Below, piece after piece: positions 1 through 9,125 of a stretch of DNA of 24,874 bases (the first letter of the stretch is position 1; each line of letters begins with the position of its first letter). Below the pieces are notes generated by a model. That model saw nothing but the letters and a program-made list of their open reading frames with translations. It was not told where the DNA came from and made no database searches. Where the stretch lies: NCBI RefSeq assembly GCF_022376445.1, contig NW_025955489.1, positions 1-24,874 of the forward strand, written 5' to 3'. Source of the stretch: Fomitopsis serialis. Lineage: Eukaryota; Basidiomycota; Agaricomycetes; Polyporales; Fomitopsidaceae. The translations under genes and the position numbers were made by a program.

Positions 1-1
1 C

Positions 2-1423
2 AGAACTATGAATATGGACTTCAACCTCGGTCAGCCGTTCAAGCCCTTCGAGCAGTTGATGGGTGTTTTCCCTGCCGCTAGGTGAGTATTTACTGTCTCG
101 TGGGTCATCCTGCCTCTGACAGGAGCCGACAGTCGACAGCACATCCCTGAGGCGTTCCAGCACCTCATGACAGAGGAGACATCGCCCATCATTGATTTCT
201 ACCCTCCCAGCTTCCAGGTCGATATGAACGGCAAGAGGATGCTCTGGCAGGGCGTTGCACTGCTTCCCTTCATTGATGAGAAGCGTTTGCTCGACGCCAT
301 GGCTGACCACTATTCTAAGATCACCGACGATGAGAAGCGCCGCAACCGATGGGGAAATGATGTCCTCTTCGTGTTCGAGGAGCACCCATTGTATACATCA
401 CTCGAGGCATTGTACGGCAAACGCAACAAAGACGAGGTCAGTCTCATGATATCTATGTATTGGCTCATATTAATGCAGATCCACTTACAGCCCATGCCGA
501 TCAATGTCGACGCGAGCAAGGGAATCAGCGGCAGTTTACTCCCGAATCCCGACTGCATCCCGGGATCGCATTATTACAGCCCCTTCGCCACCGTAGACTT
601 GCCCGACATCAAGGGCGACCGATCGCTCTCTGCTGTCTACTTGTTCCCTAAACAGTTAACGCCGCATCGTTCTGTTTTGCTTCCTGGTGTCCGTCGGCCA
701 CGACCTATCCTTACAGAAGAAGACCGGGAATCCGCGAAACGGGGCGGCCGCGGTCGCGGACGGGGCGGATATGATAACCGTGCTACTCTGCGTGGGGCAT
801 CCTATGGTTCCAATGGCCGTGGCCGTGACTATGGTGGACGCAACGACTACCGCGACGGGTCATCTTCGTATCGCCAACAATCGCACCAAGGCAACTGGTC
901 AAATGGCCCGTCATCGTATCCTCCTGTTCAGTCATACTCGAACATGTCGTACAACTCTCGCGGGGACAACTCTCGCGGGGACAACTCTCGCGGGGACAAC
1001 TCTCGCGGGGATTCTATCAATGGCTACGGGGCCCCCCGAGGCAGAGGTGGGTCTAGGGGCCGTGGCGGGTACGAATCGGGTAATTCGTATGGGGGATCCT
1101 ACGGCAACGGTGGAGGCTACGGAGCAGCGAACAGCCGAGGCGGCGGTTTTGGAGGCGGCGGCGGTTTCGGTGGTGGTAGAGGAGGATACGGAGGGTACGG
1201 GGGAGGCGGTGGCGGCGGTGGTGGAGGATATGGCGGTTATGGCGGCGGCGGCGGTTCTCCTGCTCAGAGCGGCTACGCCAGAGGAGGCTATGGAGGCTAT
1301 GGCGGTGGCGGCGGTGGCTACGGAGGTGCACCGCAGAATGGGTATGATTCATACGGCGGCGGCGGCGGTTACAACGCCCGTGGAAACGGGTACAACTCGC
1401 GCGGGAGGGGAAGAGGATACTGA
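2..1423 (+). CDS. RAT1: 5'-3' exoribonuclease 2 (Rat1/Xrn2), C-terminal part
   Basis: Partial gene whose 5' end lies outside the window. Exons are about 2-81, 133-436 and 491-1423 (about 438 residues visible). Rat1/Xrn2 is the nuclear 5'-3' exoribonuclease that trims rRNA and snoRNA precursors and ends RNA polymerase II transcription. The family signature is visible: PFKPFEQLMGVFPAAS, then DFYPPSF, DMNGKRMLWQGVALLPFIDE and RRNRWGNDVLFVF, which match the Rat1 end of the catalytic region rather than cytoplasmic Xrn1. The last ~220 residues are low complexity, rich in RGG, RGRGG and GGYGG, and suit RNA binding. The second intron could end at 478 (42 nt) or 490 (54 nt); I prefer 490 because of its length and TTACAG acceptor. 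Both choices keep frame, so this intron is also readable as coding. Identity is secure; the exact intron 2 boundary is not. Confidence 0.9.
953..1012 (+). repeat. Four 15-bp tandem repeats in the RAT1 tail
   Basis: Four head-to-tail copies of a 15-mer (AACTCTCGCGGGGAC, the last copy ending GAT) lie in frame in RAT1. Each encodes NSRGD. The copies are almost base-identical, so the repeat expanded recently and copy number may differ between strains. Confidence 0.95.
1030..1420 (+). repeat. Glycine-rich low-complexity tail of RAT1
   Basis: Degenerate GGN/TAT/CGN codons encode GGYGGYGG and RGRGG patterns. This stretch is coding in the RAT1 frame. Its simple composition also opens long stop-free readings in other frames and on the other strand, which are shadows. 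Confidence 0.85.
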
Positions 1424-1703
1424 GCTATTGAGCTTCAGCTTCATCGCTGGCGCATGTCTATTATTAACCTATTGACGGCGGAGGATGCACGCAGTATATG
1501 GGACTTCCGTGTAACATACATGACATTGTTATTGTGTAGCGTTCGATATATACATGTCATCATTCTGGTAGCCTCAGGCGGAGAGCGAGAGCAGTGAGAC
1601 AGCTTGAGACCTAGAATACATACATAGCAGCTGCACGATACACATGGCAAACCAATCGCTTCACTATGACGGATACAACATGACACCTTCCCTCCATGGA
1701 AAC
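1424..1703. other. Convergent 3' intergenic region RAT1 / unnamed gene
   Basis: 280 bp between two convergent stop codons. It should hold both 3' UTRs. I see no further gene here. Confidence 0.6.
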
Positions 1704-4009
1704 CTACATTTGCGGACCCAGACCACCCTCTCGTGGGGAAGTGCAGGTGAGATACAGGGAGTACTTCCTCTCGAGCTCCCGCAGCTTGGCACGTCTCTTC
1801 TTCTCCCTCTTCCTCATTTTCTTCTCGGCCTTCCGCTCGCGCCTGAGCCGTCTCGCCTCGCGGAGCTCTGCCATCTGGCTATCGACCTGACGGCCGTAAA
1901 CGCCTCCATACGCGTTCCCATACCTGTACCTGTCGTCACGATCGTCCTCGGACGAATCGTCGTCGTCGTCGTCAGATGAGTCGAGTTCGTCAGAGTCGGG
2001 GTCGTAGGTATCGAAGCCGGGAAGGTGGAGGTCGACGGTGCCGACGCCGCGCCCGGAGCGCCGCTCACGGCCCTTGTAGAGCACGACTTCGACGCCGCGC
2101 CGCCCGAAGAACGAGGCGTTCCAGAGGTCGATGAGGTCTGCGGTCAGGGTGCCCCTCTTCGGCGGCCGCCCGTCCGACGAGTATTCGGGCACCGGCAGGC
2201 GTCCCGACCAGGCCATAGCGAGATCCTAGACTCATGTCAGCTATCGCTCATGTATCAAAGAGGCAGAGCGTCTCACATTCATGAAGCGAATCCAATCCTC
2301 GTGGTAGACGTCGTGCGGGACCAGCACCAACGGCATGCGGGGTATCACCTCCAGGAAATCGTCCATCTCCTGGATCTTCATCATCTCGAAGTGGGTATAC
2401 GGCTGCGCCAGGTTGGGGGGACGCGAGAAGCCCTCCGGCGCGGAGAGCATCTGCTGCGCCTGCTCGCCAGGCATCAGCGGCATCCTGGGGACGCGGGCCC
2501 GCCGTACCCTCCAGGCTGCGCACCGTACCCTCCCGACTGCGCGCCGTAGCCAGGGGTGCTGTACGCGGACGTGTTCATGCCGGGGTAGCTCGAGGTAGGC
2601 GGCGCGGCGCCGTACCCAGGGGCGGGGCTGGGGGCGCGGGAACCTCCCCGGCGCATGGGCTGGCCTTCCATGACGTGGCCTCGAGGGTAGACGTCCATGC
2701 CGGGCCGCGGGGAGGCGGTGCGCTGCATGCCAGGCTGGTAGGGCGACACGGGGCGCGCCATCGGCATCGGGTTCTGGTACGGGGACACGGGGCGCGCCAT
2801 CGGGTTCTGATATGGGGAGACGGGACGGGGAATGGTTCCAGGTAGATACGGGGACACGGGGCGAGGCAGCGGGCCTGCCTGGTAGGGAGACACGGGACGC
2901 GCGATAGGTATAGCCTCTCCTGGGCGGGGCGAAGGAGGAGGGTAGGTCGACGACCTGCCGTACGGCGCAGCGTATCCAGGTTGCCCGTACGTGGCCGCTG
3001 GGCTGCCGCCGTACCCGGCGGGCGCAGGAGAAGGATACGCTCCAGGCGGCGAAGGATACGCAGGACCGCCCGGGGCCGCTTGGTATCCCGAGGGCGGGCG
3101 GTCCCCGCCATAGAACGAGCCGCGGCGGGAGCGCGTGCCGACGCCGTTCCTGCGGTCCCCTTCGTACTCGCGCTCGCGCTCGCGCGCACGGTCGAGCTCG
3201 AGGTCCTGGAAGCGGCGCTCCAGATCGGCGGTGGCGCCGTATGCGGGGGCGGGGTAGGCACCGCCGTAGCCCCCGTTGAGGCTGGGACGGCGGCTGCGGC
3301 TGCGCTCACGCTCGACGCGGCCGTCCTTTTCGCGCGCACGCCGGAGCTCGCGATCTTCGCGCCCCCGCTCGCGGTCGCGCCGGTCTTCCTTCTTGCGTCT
3401 CCTCTCTTCCTCGCGTTGCCTGTGAGATGATGTCAGCGCAAGCGTGCAGGCGATAGTAGGGAGACACTCACCAATCCCTCATGGCACCGCCGTCAGGCTG
3501 GATCTGTCCGCGATTGAAGGACGCCATGAACTCCTGCGATCGCAGACGTCCACGAGATGAGTACGGTAGTGTTGAGGATCGCAAAGTAGACAACGCACCG
3601 CATTAGCGGGGACTGCCCCGGTAGGCACTACCTGCGTAGCTTCCGCCGGCACCCATTGGATGCCACTGACGACGCCTTGCGGTGTTTGATAGCTGCAGCA
3701 AACAGCGTTCAGAGTGCTATACGACTACGAGGGCTCTGTACGGGAACACACCTTGCTGCGACGGCTCTAGTGTGCGAAGCGGAAGAGGATCGCGATCAGC
3801 GATCGTGCAGACAGACGATCGCAGGCGGACAAGACTCACTTGAAGGGGTGGTAGACGACCTGGCCGTTCGCACCCACCGTCGTCGTGTACGTGATGGAGC
3901 CAGGCTGGATCGTCGCCGCGGGCTGTGGGCTGCCGGGCACCTGGAACGGCGTGCCCGGCTGCATGAGGGGCGACGACGCCCCGGGGAAGGGCACGGTGGT
4001 GTAGGACAT
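1704..4009 (-). CDS. Basidiomycete protein with RPVSPY repeats, acidic stretch and unnamed C-terminal domain
   Basis: Six-exon model, minus strand: 4009-3840, 3692-3632, 3533-3472, 3419-2529, 2484-2277, 2225-1704 (about 637 residues). I cannot name the family. The N-terminus (starting MSYTTVPFPG) is Pro/Gly-rich and leads to GIQWVPAEATQ. A charged Arg/Glu segment (RQREEERRRKKEDRRDRERG) is probably helical. Next come a long Pro/Tyr/Gly tract with five RPVSPY motifs, then a compact region of about 110 residues (from FSRPPNLAQPYTHFEMMKIQ through IPRMPLVLVPHD and DWIRFMNDLAMAWSGRLP to FFGRRGVEVVLYKG) that looks globular. An Asp/Ser run and a basic Arg/Lys helix end the protein. No signal peptide or membrane segment is visible. 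The exon 4/5 join is uncertain: either a 44-nt intron (2485-2528) or a one-base loss near 2484. Repeated SP sites suggest phosphorylation, which is inference. Confidence 0.7.
2738..2899 (-). repeat. Five RPVSPY coding repeats
   Basis: Five imperfect copies of a unit that begins R-P-V-S-P-Y, followed by linkers of 5-7 residues such as QAGPLP, LPGTIP, QNPMA and QNPMPMA. DNA copies differ mostly at third positions, so the protein motif appears to be under selection. Confidence 0.85.
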
Positions 4010-4428
4010 GCTCGCTGCTCACGAACGACGGGGCGCTCGACCTGCTCGCTGCTCTGAGGGGATGTCTGGTCCAGCAGACGGGGGATCGATGTGGGCGAGA
4101 GGTGATGTTGGGCGATGGCTATCTACGCCCGCAGTGCTATATTCTCAGATGGTGGTACACGTTCCCGGCGCCATCATCTCGCTGCATCGTGTACGGCAAG
4201 ATCCCGCTGCCCCGGACTCGACAGATATCCCCTGGCGTGCCGCTCGCGCTGCGTCAGGCCACACAATGCATGCTATAGCCGAGGGGTACGCGAGTGCTAC
4301 CGCGGAACGCAGCCGCTACATGTGTCCGTAGAAGAAGTGCGGGAAATGACGAAAGGAGCGGAGGGAATGCAACGAGGACGGCAGAAGCCAATAAGACAAT
4401 GCTGAATGGAGTGTAACCGAACAAGACC
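4010..4428. other. Intergenic region: promoter of the RPVSPY-repeat gene and 3' end of SEC22
   Basis: 419 bp between the start codon of the unnamed gene (at 4009, minus) and the SEC22 stop (4429, minus). Both genes read the same way, so this should hold the SEC22 3' UTR and the downstream gene's promoter. Short open frames here have no family resemblance. Confidence 0.5.
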
Positions 4429-5316
4429 TCATGAGAATCTCCACCACAGCAGGATGATCAGAATGAAGACGATTGCGCCTATTGGCGCGTACTGCCGCAG
4501 CATTGCCTGGATGTTGATGTTCCGCGCAGCTTTACGGTACTTTTCTGATTCGGACCGGAGAGAAGTTGAGAGATGTGACATTCCTGGGGAGCGGAATGCG
4601 TCACGACAGCGAACATGTAGGCCATGGGATCGCACATACTGTCTAGTGAGTCTCCTCTCCAGAGTAGCTCCTCCATGTTCTTGGTCATGATACGTGTCAC
4701 GTCCTGTAGGTCGTCGTTGAGCTTGTCTAGGTGGGAGCTACCTGCTGCGTTCGCTGTCCGGGTGTCTTGGTATAGCCGAGCTGTCTTCCCCATGAAGGTA
4801 TCTGAGGGAACAGCGTTGAATCCCACATATTGCACATCCGTACGACAATTCTCACCGAATCCTACAAACGCGTACGGTTTTCGGACTGTTTCTACCTTGG
4901 CCCCATATGACGTCGCAAACTCCTTCGACAGCTCATCGAGGTAGGAGAAGGCCAGCTTCCGAGGATACGACTTGTCGGCGATGACGAGGTACACCACGTT
5001 GTCAGCAATCAGGTAGCTAGCGCGACCGCGATTGTGAGACAGTTACGCTGAAGGAGGACAGCTCTGGACACGTACTGGAGCGTGTACTGGCCGCTCTCGA
5101 TCGAACACCTGGGTTCAGCGTTGGGTGTTATCCGTCGGAAGATGAGTTTGGCTTGCTGCTTGTGCTCTTGAAGCGCACGTTCTGTCTGCGGAGCAGTCGA
5201 TTCCAGAACTGACCGAGGCGTTAATGACGGGCAGGGAGGCTCACCTGCTCGTCGTCCACGCTTGCAGCCAGTGGGAGCGCGTCCGACGCTCGTACAATGA
5301 GTGTCGACTTGACCAT
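4429..5316 (-). CDS. SEC22: R-SNARE Sec22 (ER-Golgi vesicle SNARE)
   Basis: Five exons, minus strand: 5316-5245, 5185-5076, 5016-4856, 4801-4640, 4583-4429; 219 residues, the usual Sec22 length. Sec22 is the longin-type v-SNARE for ER-Golgi transport and for fusion at the ER. The N-terminal longin domain (residues 1 to ~120) starts MVKSTLIVRASDALPLAASV and contains YLIADNVVYLVIADKSYPRK. The SNARE helix follows, with IMTKNMEELLWRGDSLD; Arg163 is the expected zero-layer arginine. A C-terminal anchor, PIGAIVFILIILLWW, ends the protein. Phases join cleanly at every intron. Intron 3 (4802-4855, 54 nt) is in frame and stop-free. The gene is divergent from the MPO1 gene, with 284 bp between the start codons. 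Confidence 0.95.
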
Positions 5317-5600
5317 GTCTTATAGTGGTGGTTCTCAGACTGGTCTAACGATGTTTGCTGAGGGTTGATGGTCGCGGGACGGCGTGCAGTGGCGATGGGG
5401 AGGAGGTCGTCCAGTGTCGATGGGCGCCTCTGGAGCCGGTACGTGTTACGGGCTAGACGCTCACGTGTGCAGAGACCCTAACCCCAGCTCGGGGATGGGC
5501 GGGTCCCGAGATGCAATGTCATGCATATTTAAGTGCGGAGGGCTTCTTGCCGGGGTCTGTTTCACAGCCGTCCTCTCCCCTCTTCGTCCCGCCCGTCATC
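5317..5600. promoter_or_regulatory. Divergent promoter SEC22 / MPO1-like
   Basis: 284 bp separate the two start codons, so this region must hold both promoters. A TATA-like TATTTAAG lies at 5526-5533, about 70 bp before the MPO1-like start. A palindromic CACGTG (bHLH-type site) lies at 5462-5467. A pyrimidine-rich stretch precedes the MPO1-like ATG. Functional assignment is inference. Confidence 0.5.
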
Positions 5601-6445
5601 ATGCCCTCCAACCTCTTCAACCTCAAGAAACAGGTCAGTCACATCCCCCTGCACAGCGACCGTCCTGACCACCGCCGCCGACATAGCTCACGTTCTATGG
5701 CGCCTACCACGCCAACCCGGTCAACATAACCATCCACGAAGTATGCGTCCCGGTCCTCCTCTGGTACGTCCGCCGCGTTGTTCTCCCACTTTGGTGATTT
5801 TGCTAACAGTCTCTCTTCGGCTATGCAGGACGTTCCAAGTGCTCGCGAGCGCCCTTCCAGTGCCCGACTCCTTCCCGTCCATCCACCTGACGTTCAACGA
5901 GTATCTCGCGTTCGATCTTAACTGGTCTGCTATCCACGCCGCGCTGTACATTGCGTACTACTTCCTCCTCGAGCCCACCGCCGCCGTACGTGCGCCACCG
6001 CTGCTCACTCTCACAGCCAGCTAACCCGTGTTTGACATCACAGGCGTTGTACGCCCCGCAGATGGCGCTCTCCGTCTTAACGGCGACTGCTTTCGCCCAC
6101 ACGCCCGACGCCCTCAAGTACGCCGCGCTCATGCACGTCGGCTCGTGGATCGCCCAGTTTGCGGGCCACTTTGGGCCGGAAGGTCGGGCGCCGGCGCTCC
6201 TTGACAACTTAATCGGAGGTGCGCGCACAGCCTACAACATCTCGCGCTTATTTGACTGACGACGCCCCCGTGTCTGCTGCGCGTTCGAATCCACAGCTGT
6301 GGTGTTGGCCCCCTTCTTCGTCCATCTCGAGGTGTTGTTCGCACTCGGATATAGGCCTGAACTTCACAACGAGCTCAAGAAAAGCATCGACTCGGAAATC
6401 GAGAAGGTCAAAAAAGCTGAGAAGGCCGCCGGCAAGGAGCAGTGA
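5601..6445 (+). CDS. MPO1: Mpo1-like (DUF962) 2-hydroxy fatty acid dioxygenase, ER membrane
   Basis: Five exons: 5601-5633, 5687-5763, 5829-5985, 6044-6218, 6297-6445; 196 residues, typical for the DUF962/YGL010w family. Yeast Mpo1 is an Fe(II)-dependent dioxygenase that alpha-oxidises 2-hydroxypalmitic acid in phytosphingosine breakdown at the ER. Family signatures are visible: FYGAYHANPVNITIHEVCVP (His19 and His28), then QFAGHFGPEGRAPALLDNL (His131, Glu135), with hydrophobic segments between them and LAPFFVHLEVLFALGY near the end. The tail is a short charged helix (KSIDSEIEKVKKAEKAAG). All splice phases agree. The 3' end converges with the SDR gene, with 205 bp between stops. Substrate is inferred from the family. 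Confidence 0.9.
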
Positions 6446-6650
6446 CCTGCTGCCATCTGATGGCGGTATCAGCTTGGTTATACAGAGTGGGCCCGACCTC
6501 GTTTCAGCTTCGAAGACGGTGTTTCTTGCGCTTTGACGTAGTTTCTGACGACGTTGTACGAGCATGTACGTTTACGATATAAGTGTACTATTACATTCGC
6601 ATCCTCGACAGCCTTACATTGCGATTCATCTACATCCAAACAAGTTTCAG
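6446..6650. other. Convergent 3' intergenic region MPO1-like / SDR
   Basis: 205 bp between convergent stops. It should hold both 3' UTRs. No gene seen. Confidence 0.55.
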
Positions 6651-7981
6651 TCAGATAGCAAAACCGTCTGCTCGACAAGCCACCTCAAACAAGGCTCGCC
6701 GGGGCGGGAGGACCGGCTCCCCGAGAGGCGTCACATAGGAGGAGCAGAGGCCTCCGTCGACCAAGAAGTCGGTTCCCTAGAATTGACAACACCTTCATCA
6801 GCATATGCAGGTTGAAGACACGGTCACAGACGTACGGTGACATAGCTGCTGTCGTCGCTCGCGAGGAAGAGCGCGCCCCGCGCGATTTCGATGGCCTCGC
6901 CGAAGCGACCCATCGGGAGGTGCACGAGACGGCGCTGCTTCTTCTCCTCGGTGTTGAGGAAGTCCATAAGGAGGGCTAGAGCAGGCATGGTGGCGATCAG
7001 TAACGTGAAGGCAAGGAGGCATCTAGGGCTTACGGGTCTTCAGCGGACCACTGAGGCGATCAATGACATTCAGTGCGGGATCCATGATACCTCAGGTGCG
7101 CACTTACGGGCAGATAGCGTTAACCCGGATGCCTTCTCTTGCGTGAACCATCGCGAGTTCCCGTGTCATGGCGAGCACAGCACCCTTTCGAAACGCTTAG
7201 TCCCGCATACGGGGTTCTCTGATAAGGACTGTACCTTCGAAGCAGTATCTGCGCACATCGCTCAGCTTACATCGCGCACGAGAAGAGACAGATACGTACA
7301 GGCGAGCTGGGGCGTCGCTGCGCCCATCAGGGCGACGAAGCTCGCCGTGTTGATGATGCTCCCGCCGGTGTGGAGGCCCTTGCTCTCGTCCGTGGGGTTG
7401 TTGCGCATGGCGAGGATCGCGTACTTGCACCCCCACCACACGCCCTTCACGTTGATGTTCATCGTCAGGTCCCATATGCGCTCCTCCGTGTTCAGCGCGT
7501 TGTCGTCCTCGGGGTGCATGATTCCCGCGTTGTTAAACTACACCAGACGTGAGCTGCAGCGCGATCGCGTGACCACACTCGGGCGCGCGCACCATGATGT
7601 CGAGCCGGCCGAAGGCGCGGACGGTCTGGTCGACCATGTCCTTCACGCTCGCCTCGTTGCTCACGTCGGCCTTGATGGGGAGCGACTGGACGTTCGGGTA
7701 GCGCTCCCCGATCAGCTTGTGCGTCTTCTGCACGGCCTGCTCGTTCACGTCGACGAGCGCGACGTGGGCGCCTTCCTGCGCGAACAGCAGGGAGCACTCC
7801 AGGCCGATGCCGCTGCAAGACCATGCTGTCAGTCCCCTCCTGGGTGTATAGAGAAGACGGCGTACGATCCCGCGCCGGTGATGAGGGCGACCTGCAAAGT
7901 TCGAGGTGGCGGATCGCTTGAGTGAGCTGGTGTTATGCACTGTATGCAATGACGCACCCTGTTCTGTAGACGACCGGGCAT
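6651..7981 (-). CDS. Classical short-chain dehydrogenase/reductase, NAD-type
   Basis: Nine exons, minus strand: 7981-7958, 7891-7866, 7812-7593, 7537-7300, 7248-7235 (14 nt), 7184-7108, 7050-7034 (17 nt), 6975-6836, 6776-6651; 293 residues. Rossmann-fold motifs are clear: VALITGAGSGIG (residues 9-20, cofactor glycines), LVDVN with Asp38 at the end of strand 2 (usual for NAD rather than NADP), FNNAGIMHP (91-99), NTAS with Ser156, and YTASKGAVLAMTRELA with Tyr170 and Lys174 as the catalytic pair. RVNAICPGP and the FLVDGGLCSSY ending also fit. Tyr170 is split between exon 4 and the 14-nt exon. The substrate cannot be told from sequence. It is divergent from the first P450 across 1.1 kb, so a joint pathway is possible but unproven. 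The last ~16 residues are unusual for the family. Confidence 0.9.
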
Positions 7982-9125
7982 ATTGGCGATGACGACAAAA
8001 GTGAAAGGGTTGGTGACAGACGTGCAATCGCCGCCCACGGTATCTCGCTCAGGGCCCGAGTCAGAGCACTGCGGCAATCGATAAGTACACGATGATGAGA
8101 CGCGGTCACGTGTAGCGCGTCATGGCCATCCCCGATTTGGGATGACCAGTGGTTCGTCCTTGCCTTCATTCATCGAGACCTGCATATGCACAACGGCATA
8201 CATTGCACACTGTCAGAGTGATGCCTGCCCTTAATATCTGCGTGTACACAGACTGCTGGACAGAAGTACTGGCTACCAGAGGGGAAACGCTGCGCCTGTG
8301 ACCACTGTTGCTACGCAAAAGCCGTGACATGGCAGTCGCAGTGCGTATGGTGCGTAAAAAAGCTCAAGCGAGCCTCGGCTTCCTGAACCGCAGTGCGTAA
8401 GCAGCTATGATAACGCACTTCACAGTTAACGCATGAACTGACATCTCATCGTCAAAGTACTAAGTATCATCTCATCCACTTAGGGACACAGGAGGTCTCG
8501 ACAGAAAGTCAGCCCACCGGTGGCACGTACTTAGGGTCACATTCCCGCAGGGCCTCAGAGTTTGCCTCGGCGGTACCAAAGGCTAGGTTCAGAGGGTGCT
8601 GCGAGAGAGGTCGGGTGCAAGTCAAATGTCAATGTCCCACTTGGCATGACACGCCTCCTCCTATCAATGAGGGCGCGTGAGGGAGGGAACAAGGTGAGAT
8701 CGAGATTGAGATTTTAGCACCGCGACTAGTGATGTGCGCTAACCATTCCGGACACATTCTAGGTACTGTCGTTGATTTCACCAAGTCTTCGTGTCCTCTG
8801 CGTCCGGCACAGAGGGTCGTTAAACGCGAATGTCTGGGACGCACCGGTTCATACTACGAGGTCAAGGGATGTCTGCAAAGACCCGGCTTTCACCAGCAGT
8901 CGTACAGTGGCTATGGAGCCACTGTGAATGTCGGGAAGTGCAACAGCCTGAGCTTGATATTGGTAGGAGAGCGATGCGCTCCTCCCCGTCGCGGTTAGAG
9001 CCACCTCATTGTCTCTGTCTAGATTGCGATTCAAGTCAGCACCCTCTTTCTCGGCCAGAAGTGGGGGCTCCGTCTGTCGCTCAAATAGGCAGACTGACGC
9101 ACGCGAGTGTGCTCAACTTGTCGCG
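7982..9125. promoter_or_regulatory. Divergent intergenic region SDR / P450-1
   Basis: 1,144 bp between the SDR start (minus) and the P450-1 start (plus). No open frame here resembles a protein. A CACGTG palindrome lies at 8107-8112, about 130 bp upstream of the SDR. The length, compared with ~300 bp for the housekeeping divergent pairs here, suits larger regulated promoters; that is inference. Confidence 0.45.

Noticed and set aside
687..1475. Long plus-strand open frame (262 codons) overlapping RAT1, rich in Ala/Thr/Val/Gly
   Set aside because: It is a frame shadow of the Gly-rich RAT1 tail. Degenerate GGN repeats leave all frames open and it has no family signal.
2575..3430. Two long open frames over the RPVSPY-repeat gene (2575-3339 minus, 2981-3430 plus)
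   Set aside because: Both are GC-rich shadows of the same repetitive exon. The frame I use alone carries the RPVSPY repeats and joins to conserved flanks.
6281..6296. GTTCGAATCC, matching a tRNA B-box
   Set aside because: It lies in an intron of the MPO1-like gene; no A-box or acceptor stem is found upstream.
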